Assembly: GCF_002920535.1 (NCBI RefSeq) | Contig: NZ_PQSS01000029.1 | Coordinates: 21,688 to 85,687, forward strand | Source: Streptomyces sp. Ru71 | Lineage (GTDB): Bacteria; Actinomycetota; Actinomycetes; Streptomycetales; Streptomycetaceae | Length of the DNA stretch: 64,000 nucleotides | Reading direction: 5' to 3' | In this document: one piece after another, positions 52,100-60,788 of the stretch | Numbering within the stretch: position 1 is the stretch's first letter | Layout of the letters: each line of letters begins with the position of its first letter | Notes under the pieces: generated by a model | What the model was told of the DNA's origin: nothing | Seen by the model: the letters and a program-made list of their open reading frames with translations, nothing else | Databases searched by the model: none | Made by a program: the position numbers and the translations under genes

Positions 52100-53994
52100 C
52101 ACACGCCGATCTGCTCGAAGAGGTGCTGAACCAACCGTCGCAGGCGTTCGCCCTGCTGCACCGGCCCGGCAGCACCGGCCCCGACGTCGTCGAGGTCCTC
52201 ACCGGCGAGGTGTCCCTGCCCGCCTCCCTGGCCGACATCCCGCTGCCCCCCGCGCCGGGCCCCGGCGCCGGCGCGGGCCACGAGGTCCTCGTCCTCGTCC
52301 CCTACCGGCAGCTGGCCGAACGCGGCTTCGCCTGCGCCGACGACGGCACGCCCCTGGTGGCGATGACCGTCACCGGCCAGCAGCAGCTGCCGCTGCAGGA
52401 GGCACTGGAACGCATCCCCGACGTCAGCACGACACTGGCCGGCGGCGACTTCGACGTCGACGACCTGGCCTACGAGGACGTGGTGCGCCGCATCGTCAAG
52501 GAGATGATCGGCACCGGGGAGGGCGCGAACTTCGTCGTCAAGCGCACCTTCGTCGCCGACATCACCGACTACGGCCCGCTCAGCGCCCCGGCGCTGTTCC
52601 GCCGGCTGCTGCAGGGCGAGTCCGGCGCGCACTGGACGTTCCTCATCCACACCGGCACCCGCACCCTGGTCGGCGCCTCACCCGAGCGGCACGTCAGCCT
52701 GCAGGGCGGCACGGCCGTGATGAACCCCATCAGCGGCACCTACCGCTACCCGCTGTCGGGCCCCACCCTGTCGGGCGTGCTGGAGTTCCTGCGCGACCGC
52801 AAGGAGACCGACGAGCTGTACATGGTCCTCGACGAGGAACTGAAGATGATGGCCCGGATCTGCCCCGAGGGCGGCCGGGTCGTGGGCCCGTACCTGAAGG
52901 AGATGGCCCGGGTCGCGCACACCGAGTACTTCATCGAGGGGCACACCGACCGCGACGTACGCGACATCCTGCGCGAGACCATGTTCGCGCCGACCGTCAC
53001 CGGCAGCCCGCTGGAGAGCGCCTGCCGCACCATCAGCCAGTTCGAGCCGGGCGGCCGCGCCTACTACAGCGGCGTCGCCGCGCTCATCGGGCGGGACGAC
53101 GCCGGCGAGCGCGTGATGGACTCCGCGATCCTGATCCGTACCGCCGACATCAGCCCGCAAGGCCGCCTCGGCATCGGCGTCGGCGCCACCATCGTGCGCC
53201 ACTCCGACCCGTCCTCGGAGGCCGCGGAGACCCGCGCCAAGGCCGCCGCGCTCGTCGCCGCGCTGGGCGGGGGCACGCCGGAGCGGTTCGCCGACCACCC
53301 CAGCGTGCGCAGGGTGCTGGGCCTGCGCAACGACTCCATCGCCGGCTTCTGGCTCTCCGACGCCGCCGGCCGCGCCTCGGCCCGCCCGGAACTGGCCGGA
53401 CTGAGCGTGCTGGTGGTGGACGCCGAGGACACCTTCACCTCCATGCTCGACCAGCAGCTGCGCGCGCTGGGGCTGCGCGTGAACCTGCGCCGCTTCGACG
53501 AGGAGTACTCCTTCGAGGGGCACGACCTGGTCGTGATGGGCCCGGGACCGGGCGACCCGCAGGAGAGGGCGCACCCCAAGATGCGCCATCTGCACGCGGC
53601 GGTGGACACCCTGCTGCGCGAACGCCGCCCCTTCCTCGCCGTGTGCCTCAGCCACCAGGTCCTCGGCCTTCGGCTCGGCCTGCCGCTGCGCCGCAGGGAG
53701 GTGCCCAACCAGGGCGTGCAGAAGGAGATCGACCTGTTCGGCACCGCCGAACGCGTCGGCTTCTACAACACCTTCGCCGTGGTCAGCGAGCACGACGAGG
53801 TGAGCGCCGACGGCCTGGGCCAGGTGCGGGTCAGCCGGGACGCCGCCACCGGCGAGGTCCACGCCCTGCGCGGCCCCGGCTTCGCCTCGATGCAGTTCCA
53901 CCCGGAGTCCGTGCTCACCCAGGAGGGGCCGCGCATCGTCGGCACCGCCCTGGCCGGCCTGGCCGCGTGGCGGCGGGCCCCCGAACCGGCCTGA
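52096..53994 (+). CDS. phzE: 2-Amino-2-desoxyisochorismate synthase PhzE
   Basis: PhzE converts chorismate and glutamine to ADIC. The 632-residue fused enzyme has an N-terminal chorismate-utilising domain (about 1-415, with HWTFLIHTGTRTLVGASPE and MNPISGTYRY) and a C-terminal class I glutamine amidotransferase domain (catalytic Cys in FLAVCLSHQ, His in MQFHPES). ATG 52096 overlaps phzD. A hairpin separates it from phzF. Confidence 0.97.
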   Translation: MTHADLLEEVLNQPSQAFALLHRPGSTGPDVVEVLTGEVSLPASLADIPLPPAPGPGAGAGHEVLVLVPYRQLAERGFACADDGTPLVAMTVTGQQQLPLQEALERIPDVSTTLAGGDFDVDDLAYEDVVRRIVKEMIGTGEGANFVVKRTFVADITDYGPLSAPALFRRLLQGESGAHWTFLIHTGTRTLVGASPERHVSLQGGTAVMNPISGTYRYPLSGPTLSGVLEFLRDRKETDELYMVLDEELKMMARICPEGGRVVGPYLKEMARVAHTEYFIEGHTDRDVRDILRETMFAPTVTGSPLESACRTISQFEPGGRAYYSGVAALIGRDDAGERVMDSAILIRTADISPQGRLGIGVGATIVRHSDPSSEAAETRAKAAALVAALGGGTPERFADHPSVRRVLGLRNDSIAGFWLSDAAGRASARPELAGLSVLVVDAEDTFTSMLDQQLRALGLRVNLRRFDEEYSFEGHDLVVMGPGPGDPQERAHPKMRHLHAAVDTLLRERRPFLAVCLSHQVLGLRLGLPLRRREVPNQGVQKEIDLFGTAERVGFYNTFAVVSEHDEVSADGLGQVRVSRDAATGEVHALRGPGFASMQFHPESVLTQEGPRIVGTALAGLAAWRRAPEPA

Positions 53995-54005
53995 CCGGTG
54001 AGGCC

Positions 54006-54042
54006 GCCGGGCCGGTGTCCTTCCCCCGAGCACCGGCCCGGC
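54006..54042 (+). terminator. Hairpin between phzE and phzF
   Basis: A perfect 12-bp inverted repeat (GCCGGGCCGGTG and its complement) with a 13-nt loop lies 12 bp after phzE. It may lower transcription of the distal genes (polarity) rather than stop it fully. Confidence 0.6.
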
Positions 54043-54091
54043 CCCTTCAGCGCCTGCCACGGCACGGCCCGAGCCCTACAGGAGTGAACAG

Positions 54092-54928
54092 ATGCACCAG
54101 TACGTCGTCGTCGACGCGTTCGCGCGGGTGCCGCTCACCGGCAACCCGGTGGCGGTGTTCTTCGCCAGCGACGACCTGACCGCCGAGCAGATGCAGCGCA
54201 TCGCCCGGGAGATGAACCTCTCGGAGACCACGTTCGTGCTCCAGCCGAAGCAGGGCGGCGACGCGCACGTGCGGATCTTCACCCCGGTCAACGAACTCCC
54301 CTTCGCGGGGCACCCGTTGCTCGGCACGGCCATCGCCCTGGGCCGGCGCACCGACGCCGACCGGCTGCGGATCGAGACGGCCATGGGCGTCATCCCCTTC
54401 GAGCTGGAACGCGCCGACGGCGAGGTCGTCGCCACCCGCATGCGCCAGCCGGTGCCCGTGTGGGAGCCCTTCGACCGGGCCGGTGAACTCCTTGAGGCGC
54501 TCGGTCTGACGACCTCGCAGCTGCCGGTGGAGATCTACCGCAACGGCCCGCGCCATGTCCTGGTCACCCTGGAGAGCGTCGAGGCGCTGTCGAAGCTGGA
54601 CCCCGACCACCGCGCCCTCGCCCGCTTCCCCGACATGGCGACCAACTGCATCGCCGGCTCCGGCGAGCGGTGGCGCAACCGCATGTTCTCGCCCGCGTAC
54701 GGGGTCGTCGAGGACGCCGCCACCGGCTCCGCAGCCGGTCCCATCGCCATCCACCTCGCCCGCCACGGCAAAAGCGCCTACGGGCGTCACATCGAGATCA
54801 CCCAGGGCGTCGAGATCGGCCGCCCCTCTCCCATGGGCGCGCTCGCGCACGGGGAGGGCGACCGGGTCGACTCCGTCGAGGTCTTTGGCCACGGCGTGGT
54901 CACGATCGAAGGAGTGCTGCATGTCTGA
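54092..54928 (+). CDS. phzF: Isomerase PhzF
   Basis: PhzF isomerises 2,3-dihydro-3-hydroxyanthranilate to the ketone that dimerises into the phenazine ring. The 278-residue protein has a diaminopimelate-epimerase fold. Glu45 (LSETTF) and His74 (FAGHPLLGTA) are at the known catalytic positions, and DAATGSAAGP is the second conserved loop. ATG 54092 has AGGAG upstream. Its end overlaps phzG by 8 bp. Confidence 0.96.
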   Translation: MHQYVVVDAFARVPLTGNPVAVFFASDDLTAEQMQRIAREMNLSETTFVLQPKQGGDAHVRIFTPVNELPFAGHPLLGTAIALGRRTDADRLRIETAMGVIPFELERADGEVVATRMRQPVPVWEPFDRAGELLEALGLTTSQLPVEIYRNGPRHVLVTLESVEALSKLDPDHRALARFPDMATNCIAGSGERWRNRMFSPAYGVVEDAATGSAAGPIAIHLARHGKSAYGRHIEITQGVEIGRPSPMGALAHGEGDRVDSVEVFGHGVVTIEGVLHV

Positions 54929-55616
54929 CCTGTCGACGCCGAACGCGACGTCCGTGCAGGCGCCCGCCGGCGGCGCCACCCGCTCGGAGACGCTCACCGC
55001 CACCGTCCCCGTGGACTTCCCCGAGTTCCACGCGCCGCCGTCCGAACCGATGGGGCTGCTGGCGTCCTGGCTGGAGAGCAGCACCGCGCACGGGGTGCGC
55101 GAACCGCGCGCCCTGGCCCTGGCCACCGCCGACGCCGAGGGCCGCACCTCCTCGCGCATCGTGGCCGTCAACGCGGTGACGGACGCCGGTCTCACCTTCA
55201 TCACCCACGCCGACAGCCGCAAGGGCCGCGAACTGGCCGAGAACCCGTGGGCCTCCGGCGTCCTGTACTGGCGGGAGACCAGCCAGCAGATCTCGCTGGC
55301 CGGGCCGGTGCGCCTGCTGTCGCGTGCCGAGGCCGAGGCCCTGTGGTTCGCGCGGCCGGTGTTCACCCACGCGATGACGACCGTCTCCCGGCAGAGCCGG
55401 CCACTGTCCGGCCTCGACGAGTTCGACGAGCTGCGCGCCAGGGCCCTGGAGCTCGGCGACCCGGCGCGGCCCCTGCCCTGCCCCGAGACGTTCGTGGGCT
55501 ACCGGCTGGAGCCGGCGTCCGTGGAGTTCTGGGCCAACGGCACCGACCGGCTGCACGAGCGGCTGCGCTACGACCGCGCCGACGACGGCTGGCGGATCAG
55601 CCGGCTCCAGCCCTGA
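54921..55616 (+). CDS. phzG: FMN-dependent oxidase PhzG
   Basis: PhzG is a pyridoxamine-5'-phosphate-oxidase-like FMN enzyme that oxidises dihydrophenazine intermediates to the aromatic phenazine. It has 231 residues, with SSRIVAVNAVTDAGLTFITH and SASGVLYWRET-type (here WASGVLYWRET) FMN-site segments and the C-terminal WANGTDRLHERLRY. ATG 54921 has AAGGAG upstream and overlaps phzF. Confidence 0.95.
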   Translation: MSDLSTPNATSVQAPAGGATRSETLTATVPVDFPEFHAPPSEPMGLLASWLESSTAHGVREPRALALATADAEGRTSSRIVAVNAVTDAGLTFITHADSRKGRELAENPWASGVLYWRETSQQISLAGPVRLLSRAEAEALWFARPVFTHAMTTVSRQSRPLSGLDEFDELRARALELGDPARPLPCPETFVGYRLEPASVEFWANGTDRLHERLRYDRADDGWRISRLQP

Positions 55617-55660
55617 CACCCGCACGCGACCCGCACCCTGTCGACCCACCGGAAGGCACC

Positions 55661-56167
55661 ATGACGTCATCCCCGCCGACCCAGCCCGGCACGTCCGCCG
55701 CGGTGTTCACCGACCACCACGAGCTGCGGGCCCGCAACCGGCGGGCCGTGGAGCAGTACATGCGCACCGGCGCCGAGGCCCGCCTGAGCCGGTACACCCT
55801 CTACACCGACGACGGCACCGCGTCGCTGTTCTACACCGACATCGGCCGGCCCATCGTCGTCCAGGGCCGCGAGAAGCTGAAGCGGCACGGCGAGCTGTCC
55901 CTGAAGGTGCTGCCCGACTGGCAGTGGAACGACGTGCACATCTACGAGACGCAGGACCCGGCCGTCATCTGGGTCGAGTGCGACGGCGAGGGAACGATCC
56001 GCTTCCCGGGCTATCCCGAGGGCCACTACCGCAACCACTTCATCCACGGCTTCACCCTCGACGACGGCTTCATCGCCGCCAGCCGGGAGTACACCAACCC
56101 GATCGAGCACATGCGCTCGCTCAGCATCGAGACCCCGCACATCCAGCGGGACTGGATCCCCACCTGA
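55661..56167 (+). CDS. phzA: Phenazine biosynthesis protein PhzA/B family (second copy)
   Basis: The second PhzA/B protein, 168 residues, closes the operon. It is clearly related to phzB (AVFTDHHELRARNRRAVEQYM, PEGHYRNHFIHGF) but diverged. In Pseudomonas the A and B copies are adjacent. Here they flank the operon. ATG 55661 has GGAAGG upstream. A terminator follows. No phenazine-modifying enzymes (N- or O-methylation, prenylation) are directly adjacent. Confidence 0.94.
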   Translation: MTSSPPTQPGTSAAVFTDHHELRARNRRAVEQYMRTGAEARLSRYTLYTDDGTASLFYTDIGRPIVVQGREKLKRHGELSLKVLPDWQWNDVHIYETQDPAVIWVECDGEGTIRFPGYPEGHYRNHFIHGFTLDDGFIAASREYTNPIEHMRSLSIETPHIQRDWIPT

Positions 56168-56190
56168 ACCCCTGCCGGCGGCACACGGAA

Positions 56191-56222
56191 GATCCCGGCC
56201 GCGTCAGGACGCGACCGGGATC
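56191..56222. terminator. Hairpin between phz operon and wrbA-like gene
   Basis: A 15-bp stem (GATCCCGGCCGCGTC with one G-U pair) and a 2-nt loop separate the phz operon from a convergent gene. Confidence 0.8.
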
Positions 56223-56254
56223 AGAGGCCTGCGGTGCCCCCTCGCGGGGTGCGA

Positions 56255-56878
56255 TCACTGAAGGGCGCGGCCCTTCTTCAGGGCGGCCGCGGTCTCGGTG
56301 ACGCGCTGCGCCTGGTAGCGGGCCGCCTGCAGGGTCTCCTGGCTCGGCGCCGTCTGCTGGCCGGGGCCACCGGTGACGTGCGAGACGCCGTAGGGGTTGC
56401 CGACCTGGAACTGGATCGGGTCGGTGTAGCCGGGCGGAACGATGATGCCGCCCCAGTGGTAGAAGGTGTTCGACAGCGCCAGGATGGTGGACTCCTGCCC
56501 GCCGTGCAGAGTGCTGCTGACGGTGAAGGCGGAGTACACCTTGCCGGCGAGCTTGCCCTGCGCCCACAGGGGGCCGGTGGTGTCGATGAAGGCACGGATC
56601 TGCGCGGCCGGGTTGCCGAAACGGGTGGGCGTGCCCAGCAGGACGGCGTCGGCCCAGTCGAGGTCGTCGAGGCCGGCCTCGGTGACGTCGGCGTGGTCCT
56701 CGCGGTACCGGGCCCAGGCGGGGTTGGCCGCGACGGCCTGGTCGGGGGCGGTCTCGGCGACACGACGGACCCGGACGGTCGCGCCGGCCTTCGCGGCGCC
56801 CTCGGCGGCGGCGTGCGCCAGGGCGTGCACATTGCCGGTCGCGCTGTAGTAGATGATCGCGACGTTCACGGATTCCAC
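56255..56878 (-). CDS. WrbA-like NAD(P)H:quinone oxidoreductase
   Basis: This 207-residue flavodoxin-fold protein has the FMN-binding loop YYSATGNVHALA and TPTRFGNPAAQIRAF, typical of WrbA-type two-electron quinone reductases. GTG 56878 is used, with AAAGGA about 12 nt upstream. An in-frame GTG at 56869 gives VNVAII. Two-electron reduction avoids semiquinone radicals, so it may protect the producer or reduce a biosynthetic quinone. It is convergent with the phz operon. Confidence 0.9.
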   Translation of the reverse strand: MESVNVAIIYYSATGNVHALAHAAAEGAAKAGATVRVRRVAETAPDQAVAANPAWARYREDHADVTEAGLDDLDWADAVLLGTPTRFGNPAAQIRAFIDTTGPLWAQGKLAGKVYSAFTVSSTLHGGQESTILALSNTFYHWGGIIVPPGYTDPIQFQVGNPYGVSHVTGGPGQQTAPSQETLQAARYQAQRVTETAAALKKGRALQ

Positions 56879-56997
56879 GACGGGTGCTGTCCTTTCCTGG
56901 TGGTGCCCCGCTCATGGGGCTTCGAGTATGGGGCAGCGCACTTGAGGCCCGGTCGAGTCCGCGCCAGGCACCTCGGCATGCCCCCGGGGCCTCCTGC

Positions 56998-57864
56998 TCA
57001 GCCGACCTGAAGGCTCCTCGACCCCAGCACGTTGCGGTGGATGTCGAGCGCCGCCGTGGACTTGTTGAGCGTGATGTAGTGCAGGCCGGGGGCGCCCTCG
57101 GCGAGCAGCCGCTGTGCCATGGCGGTGGCGTGCTCGACCCCGATCGCGTACGCGTCGGCGGGCCGGTCCCGGGCGGCCTCAAGACGGTGGGCGAGATCCT
57201 CCGGGAACGCGGCGTCGGACAGCTCGGCGAAACGGCGGATCTGCCGCACGTTCGTGGCCGGCATGATCTCCGGGATGATGGGCGTGTCGCAGCCCGCGGC
57301 CGCGACCCGGTCCCGCAGCCGCAGATAGTCCTCCACGTCGAAGAACATCTGGGTGATGGCGTAGTCCGCGCCCGCCCGGCACTTGGCCACGAAGTGCCGG
57401 ATGTCGCTGTCCCAGTCGGGCGAACGCGGATGCCTCTCCGGGAACGCCGCGACACCGATGGTGAACTCTCCCAGCGACCGCACCAGCTCCACCAGCTGAG
57501 CGGCGTACATGAAGCCGTCCGGGTGCGGCTCCCACGGCCCCTTGGGGTTGCCCGGCGGATCACCGCGCAGCACGAGCACATCACGCACCCCGGCATCCGC
57601 GTACTGCCCGATGATGCGCCGCAGCTCGGCCACCGAGTGCCCCACGGCGGTCAGATGCGCGACCGGGCGCAGCGTCGTCTCCGACACCAGACGCTTGGTG
57701 ACCTCGATGGTGCGGTGCCGGGACGATCCGCCCGCACCGTAGGTGACGGACACGAAATCGGGCGCCAGAGGTTCCACACGCCGGATGGCCTGCCACAGGC
57801 TCTGCTCACCCTGGGCCGTCTTGGGCGGGAAGAACTCGAACGACAGTGTCGGCGTCGCGCCCAT
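56998..57864 (-). CDS. metF: 5,10-Methylenetetrahydrofolate reductase
   Basis: MetF reduces methylene-THF to methyl-THF, the methyl donor for methionine. The 288-residue protein has the N-terminus SFEFFPPKT and conserved VTYGAGGSS and LVLRGDPP. ATG 57864 was chosen for GGAGGGGGG upstream. It follows an adenosine-kinase-like gene by 32 bp in one operon with conserved element D upstream. With metK at 21.3 kb it supports SAM supply. A matching set was reported in the S. cinnamonensis cluster. Confidence 0.94.
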   Translation of the reverse strand: MGATPTLSFEFFPPKTAQGEQSLWQAIRRVEPLAPDFVSVTYGAGGSSRHRTIEVTKRLVSETTLRPVAHLTAVGHSVAELRRIIGQYADAGVRDVLVLRGDPPGNPKGPWEPHPDGFMYAAQLVELVRSLGEFTIGVAAFPERHPRSPDWDSDIRHFVAKCRAGADYAITQMFFDVEDYLRLRDRVAAAGCDTPIIPEIMPATNVRQIRRFAELSDAAFPEDLAHRLEAARDRPADAYAIGVEHATAMAQRLLAEGAPGLHYITLNKSTAALDIHRNVLGSRSLQVG

Positions 57865-57896
57865 CACCGCACCCCCCTCCGCCTCGCGCAGCCCCC

Positions 57897-58880
57897 TCAC
57901 GACACGTCCGCCAGACGCGGCTCGATCTCCAGGGCCGCCTCACGCCCGTAGGCGCGCTCCACACGCTCCACCAGATCCGCGGCGAGCAGCTTGTACTCCT
58001 GGGTGCCGACCGACTCCAGGACCACGGAGGCCAGGGCGCAGCCCAGCCGCGCCGCACGCTCGTGCGGCCAGCCCCAGGCGAGACCCGCGAGGAACCCCGA
58101 GCGGAACGCGTCCCCGCCACCGGTCGGATCGGCGATCCGGTCCGTCGGCACGGCGGGCACGTCCAGGCGCGGCTGCCCGCAGCGCGACAGCGAGACGCCC
58201 TCCGCGCCGCGCGTGACGATCCAGGTGCCGACGCGCCCCAGGATGTCCCGCTCGCTCCAGCCGGTGCGCTCCCGCAGCAGGGCCGCCTCGTACTCGTTGG
58301 TGAACAGCAGCCGCGCACGGTCGACCAGACGCCGGACCTGCGGCCCCTCCAGGCGGGCCAGCTGCTGCGACGGATCGGCGGCCACCGGAATGCCCGCACG
58401 GTGAGCGGCGTCCGTATGACGCAGCATCGCCTCCGGAGCGTCGGCACCCACCAGGACGAGGTCCAGCCCGCCGGCGCGCGCGGCGACGGCGGCGAGGTCG
58501 ACCTTCGCGGCTTCCACCATGGCACCCGCGTAGAAGGTGGCGATCTGGTTCTGCTCCTGGTCGGTGGTGCACACGAAACGAGCGGTGTGCAGCGTCTCGC
58601 TGATCCGCACGTCGTCCGTGTCCACGCCGGCGGCACGCAGCCAGGCACCGTACTCGGCGAAGTCGGCCCCCGCCGCGCCGACCAGCCGCGGCGTCAGCCC
58701 CAGCCGGCCGAGCCCGAAGGCGATGTTGGCGCCCACACCGCCCCTGCGCACCTCCAGCCGGTCGGCGAGGAACGACAGGGACACATGCTCCAGCTGCCCC
58801 TCGATCAGCTGCTCGGTGAAGCGTCCGGGAAACACCATCAGTTGGTCGATCGCAATCGAACCGGTCACGGCGATACGCAC
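57897..58880 (-). CDS. PfkB-family sugar kinase, probably adenosine kinase
   Basis: A 327-residue ribokinase/PfkB-family kinase. The N-terminus (IAVTGSIAIDQLM), RRGGVGANIAFGLGRLG and the catalytic loop DPTGGGDAFRSGF match actinobacterial adenosine kinases. Adenosine kinase removes the adenosine left after SAH hydrolysis and so drives methyl transfer. GTG 58880 has AAGGAG upstream. The SAH hydrolase and methionine synthase of the cycle are not in this window. Confidence 0.88.
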   Translation of the reverse strand: MRIAVTGSIAIDQLMVFPGRFTEQLIEGQLEHVSLSFLADRLEVRRGGVGANIAFGLGRLGLTPRLVGAAGADFAEYGAWLRAAGVDTDDVRISETLHTARFVCTTDQEQNQIATFYAGAMVEAAKVDLAAVAARAGGLDLVLVGADAPEAMLRHTDAAHRAGIPVAADPSQQLARLEGPQVRRLVDRARLLFTNEYEAALLRERTGWSERDILGRVGTWIVTRGAEGVSLSRCGQPRLDVPAVPTDRIADPTGGGDAFRSGFLAGLAWGWPHERAARLGCALASVVLESVGTQEYKLLAADLVERVERAYGREAALEIEPRLADVS

Positions 58881-59039
58881 GGCTGTACTCCTTCAACCTG
58901 GTGCCAGGGGTGCGGTGAGCCCGTCACCGCCCGTCGGAGCCTGGACGATGACGCGAGAAGACGTGCTGAAGACGTGCTGAAAACGGGAAATCCCCTGTCC
59001 CATGTCCGGACGAGTCGACGGACACGGCCTTCGACCGAG

Positions 59040-59134
59040 CACGCGGGAAGGCTTTGTGGGCAGGGGAGGTGTGCGGACAGAGTGACATGCACGCCATCCG
59101 CACGCCAAGATCCCCACAAAGTGACCTGAGTCAC
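59040..59134 (-). promoter_or_regulatory. Conserved cluster promoter element, copy D (upstream of the kinase-metF operon)
   Basis: Read on the minus strand: GTG-N6-GTCAC (59134-59121), CTTGG (59109), GTCAC (59086), CTGCCC (59063), with the same 23 and 23 bp spacing. It lies about 160 bp upstream of the kinase start. The match is weaker in the filler sequence than in copies A-C. Confidence 0.75.
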
Positions 59135-59153
59135 CCCACGGCTGGTCCCGGCA

Positions 59154-60671
59154 TCAGGGACGGCGGTGCCCGTGGCCGCGCCGGGCGTCGGTCCGGCGCA
59201 GCGCGGAGCCGCTCCTGACGACCCGCAGATTCGCCATCATGCCCATCGCCGCGTGGTCGAACATGTGGCAGTGGTACACGTACGTGCCCTCGTAGCCGGT
59301 GAACGTCGCCTGCAGCTTGACCGTCTGACCGGGCTGCAGCGAGACGGTGTCCTTCAGCCCGCTCTCCGGCCCGGAGGTGACCGGCTTGCCGTCGCGCTCC
59401 AGCACCCGGAACTGCACCAGGTGCATATGGAAGTTGTGCGGGGTGTAGAGATTGGCGTTGCGCACGGTCCAGATCTCCGTGGCCCCGTACTCGATCTCGG
59501 TGTCGATCCGGTCCATGTCGTAGGACTTGCCGTTGATGAACGCCCCACCGGTCGTGCCGGTCTCGTCCATGCTCAGCTCGAAGCTGCGCTGCACCGTGGC
59601 ACTGCCCAGCGCCGGCAGCGTGCGCAGCGTCGCCGGCACCACGCTGGTGTCCGTGGCGGGCCCCGTGACCCGGAACTGCAGCACCTTGCCCACCTGGTCC
59701 ACCGGATCGCCCGGCAGCGTCGGCTCGGCGTTGAGCAGGGTCAGCGCGGTGCCGGGCGCGAACCGGGAGAAGTCGATGACGACGTCGGCGCGCTCACCGG
59801 GGGACAGCTTCACCGACGTCACATCGATCGGCTTCTCCAGCAGCCCCCCGTCGGAACCGATCTGCTGGAAGGAGGAGCCGTCGGACAGCTTCAGCGTGAA
59901 GAACCGGATGTTGGCCGTGTTGAACAGCCGGAAGCGGTACTTGCGCGCGGCGACCTCGAAGTACGGCCACGCCTTGCCGTTGGCGAGGATCACCGTACGG
60001 TGCATGAAGTCGCCCATCTCGTAGACGAGCTGCCCGCTGTCGTCGAACCGGGCGTCCCGCAAAGCGATGGGCACGTCGTACTCGCCCGAGGGCAGGTTGA
60101 GCCGCTGCTCGGTGTCGTCGGTCAGCAGATAGAAGCCGGTCAGCCCGCGGTAGACGGTCTCCGACTCCTGATGGTGGGCGTGGTCGTGGAACCACAGGTT
60201 CGCATGCGGCTGGCTGTTGGGATACGTGTACGTCTTCGTCCCGCCGTCGGCCGCGATCAGATCCATGGGGGAGCCGTCGCTGCTCTCGGGCACATGCGCG
60301 CCGTGCAGATGGATCGAGGTGGGCACGCCCAGCTGGTTGTACTGCTTGACCACGACACGCCGGCCGGAGGTCGCCTTGATGACGGGCCCGGGGAAGCTGC
60401 CGTTGAAGGTGTACACCCGGGTCTTGCGGCCCGGCAGGATCTCCGCCTCCGCCTCCTGCTGCACCATGCAGTACGTGCTGGTGGTGCCGGACGTGTAGAA
60501 CGGCCGCAGCACCTCCGGCACCGGCATCGCCTGCTGGAACTGCGGAATCGTGGTCGGGTCCAGATCGGTCGCCTGCGCCGGACTCGACAGGGCGGGTATC
60601 AGCAGGCCCGCGCCCCCCAGGGCGCCGGTGAGAGCCGCCCCCGACTTGAGGACGGTTCTGCGCTGGATCAT
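59154..60671 (-). CDS. Tat-exported multicopper oxidase
   Basis: A 505-residue multicopper oxidase. It begins with a twin-arginine signal (MIQRRTVLKSGAALTG) and a cleavage region near AQATD. The four copper motifs are present: SIHLHGAH, WFHDHAHH, HNFHMHLVQF and YHCHMFDHAAMGM. ATG 60671 has GGGGGAG upstream. It resembles CotA/phenoxazinone-synthase-like enzymes that oxidise phenols outside the cell. In this setting it might oxidise or couple the naphthoquinone or phenazine after export, or detoxify them. It is transcribed away from an AhpD-like gene. Confidence 0.92.
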   Translation of the reverse strand: MIQRRTVLKSGAALTGALGGAGLLIPALSSPAQATDLDPTTIPQFQQAMPVPEVLRPFYTSGTTSTYCMVQQEAEAEILPGRKTRVYTFNGSFPGPVIKATSGRRVVVKQYNQLGVPTSIHLHGAHVPESSDGSPMDLIAADGGTKTYTYPNSQPHANLWFHDHAHHQESETVYRGLTGFYLLTDDTEQRLNLPSGEYDVPIALRDARFDDSGQLVYEMGDFMHRTVILANGKAWPYFEVAARKYRFRLFNTANIRFFTLKLSDGSSFQQIGSDGGLLEKPIDVTSVKLSPGERADVVIDFSRFAPGTALTLLNAEPTLPGDPVDQVGKVLQFRVTGPATDTSVVPATLRTLPALGSATVQRSFELSMDETGTTGGAFINGKSYDMDRIDTEIEYGATEIWTVRNANLYTPHNFHMHLVQFRVLERDGKPVTSGPESGLKDTVSLQPGQTVKLQATFTGYEGTYVYHCHMFDHAAMGMMANLRVVRSGSALRRTDARRGHGHRRP

Positions 60672-60788
60672 GCTCTCTCCCCCGGGATATAGCGATGTGC
60701 TGGGTGAGCAACCAAAGGTCACCGCCCACCCTGCCCCAGCTCCCTCTCGACCCCCTCGAACCCCACTGGAGACATGATCCACTACGTG

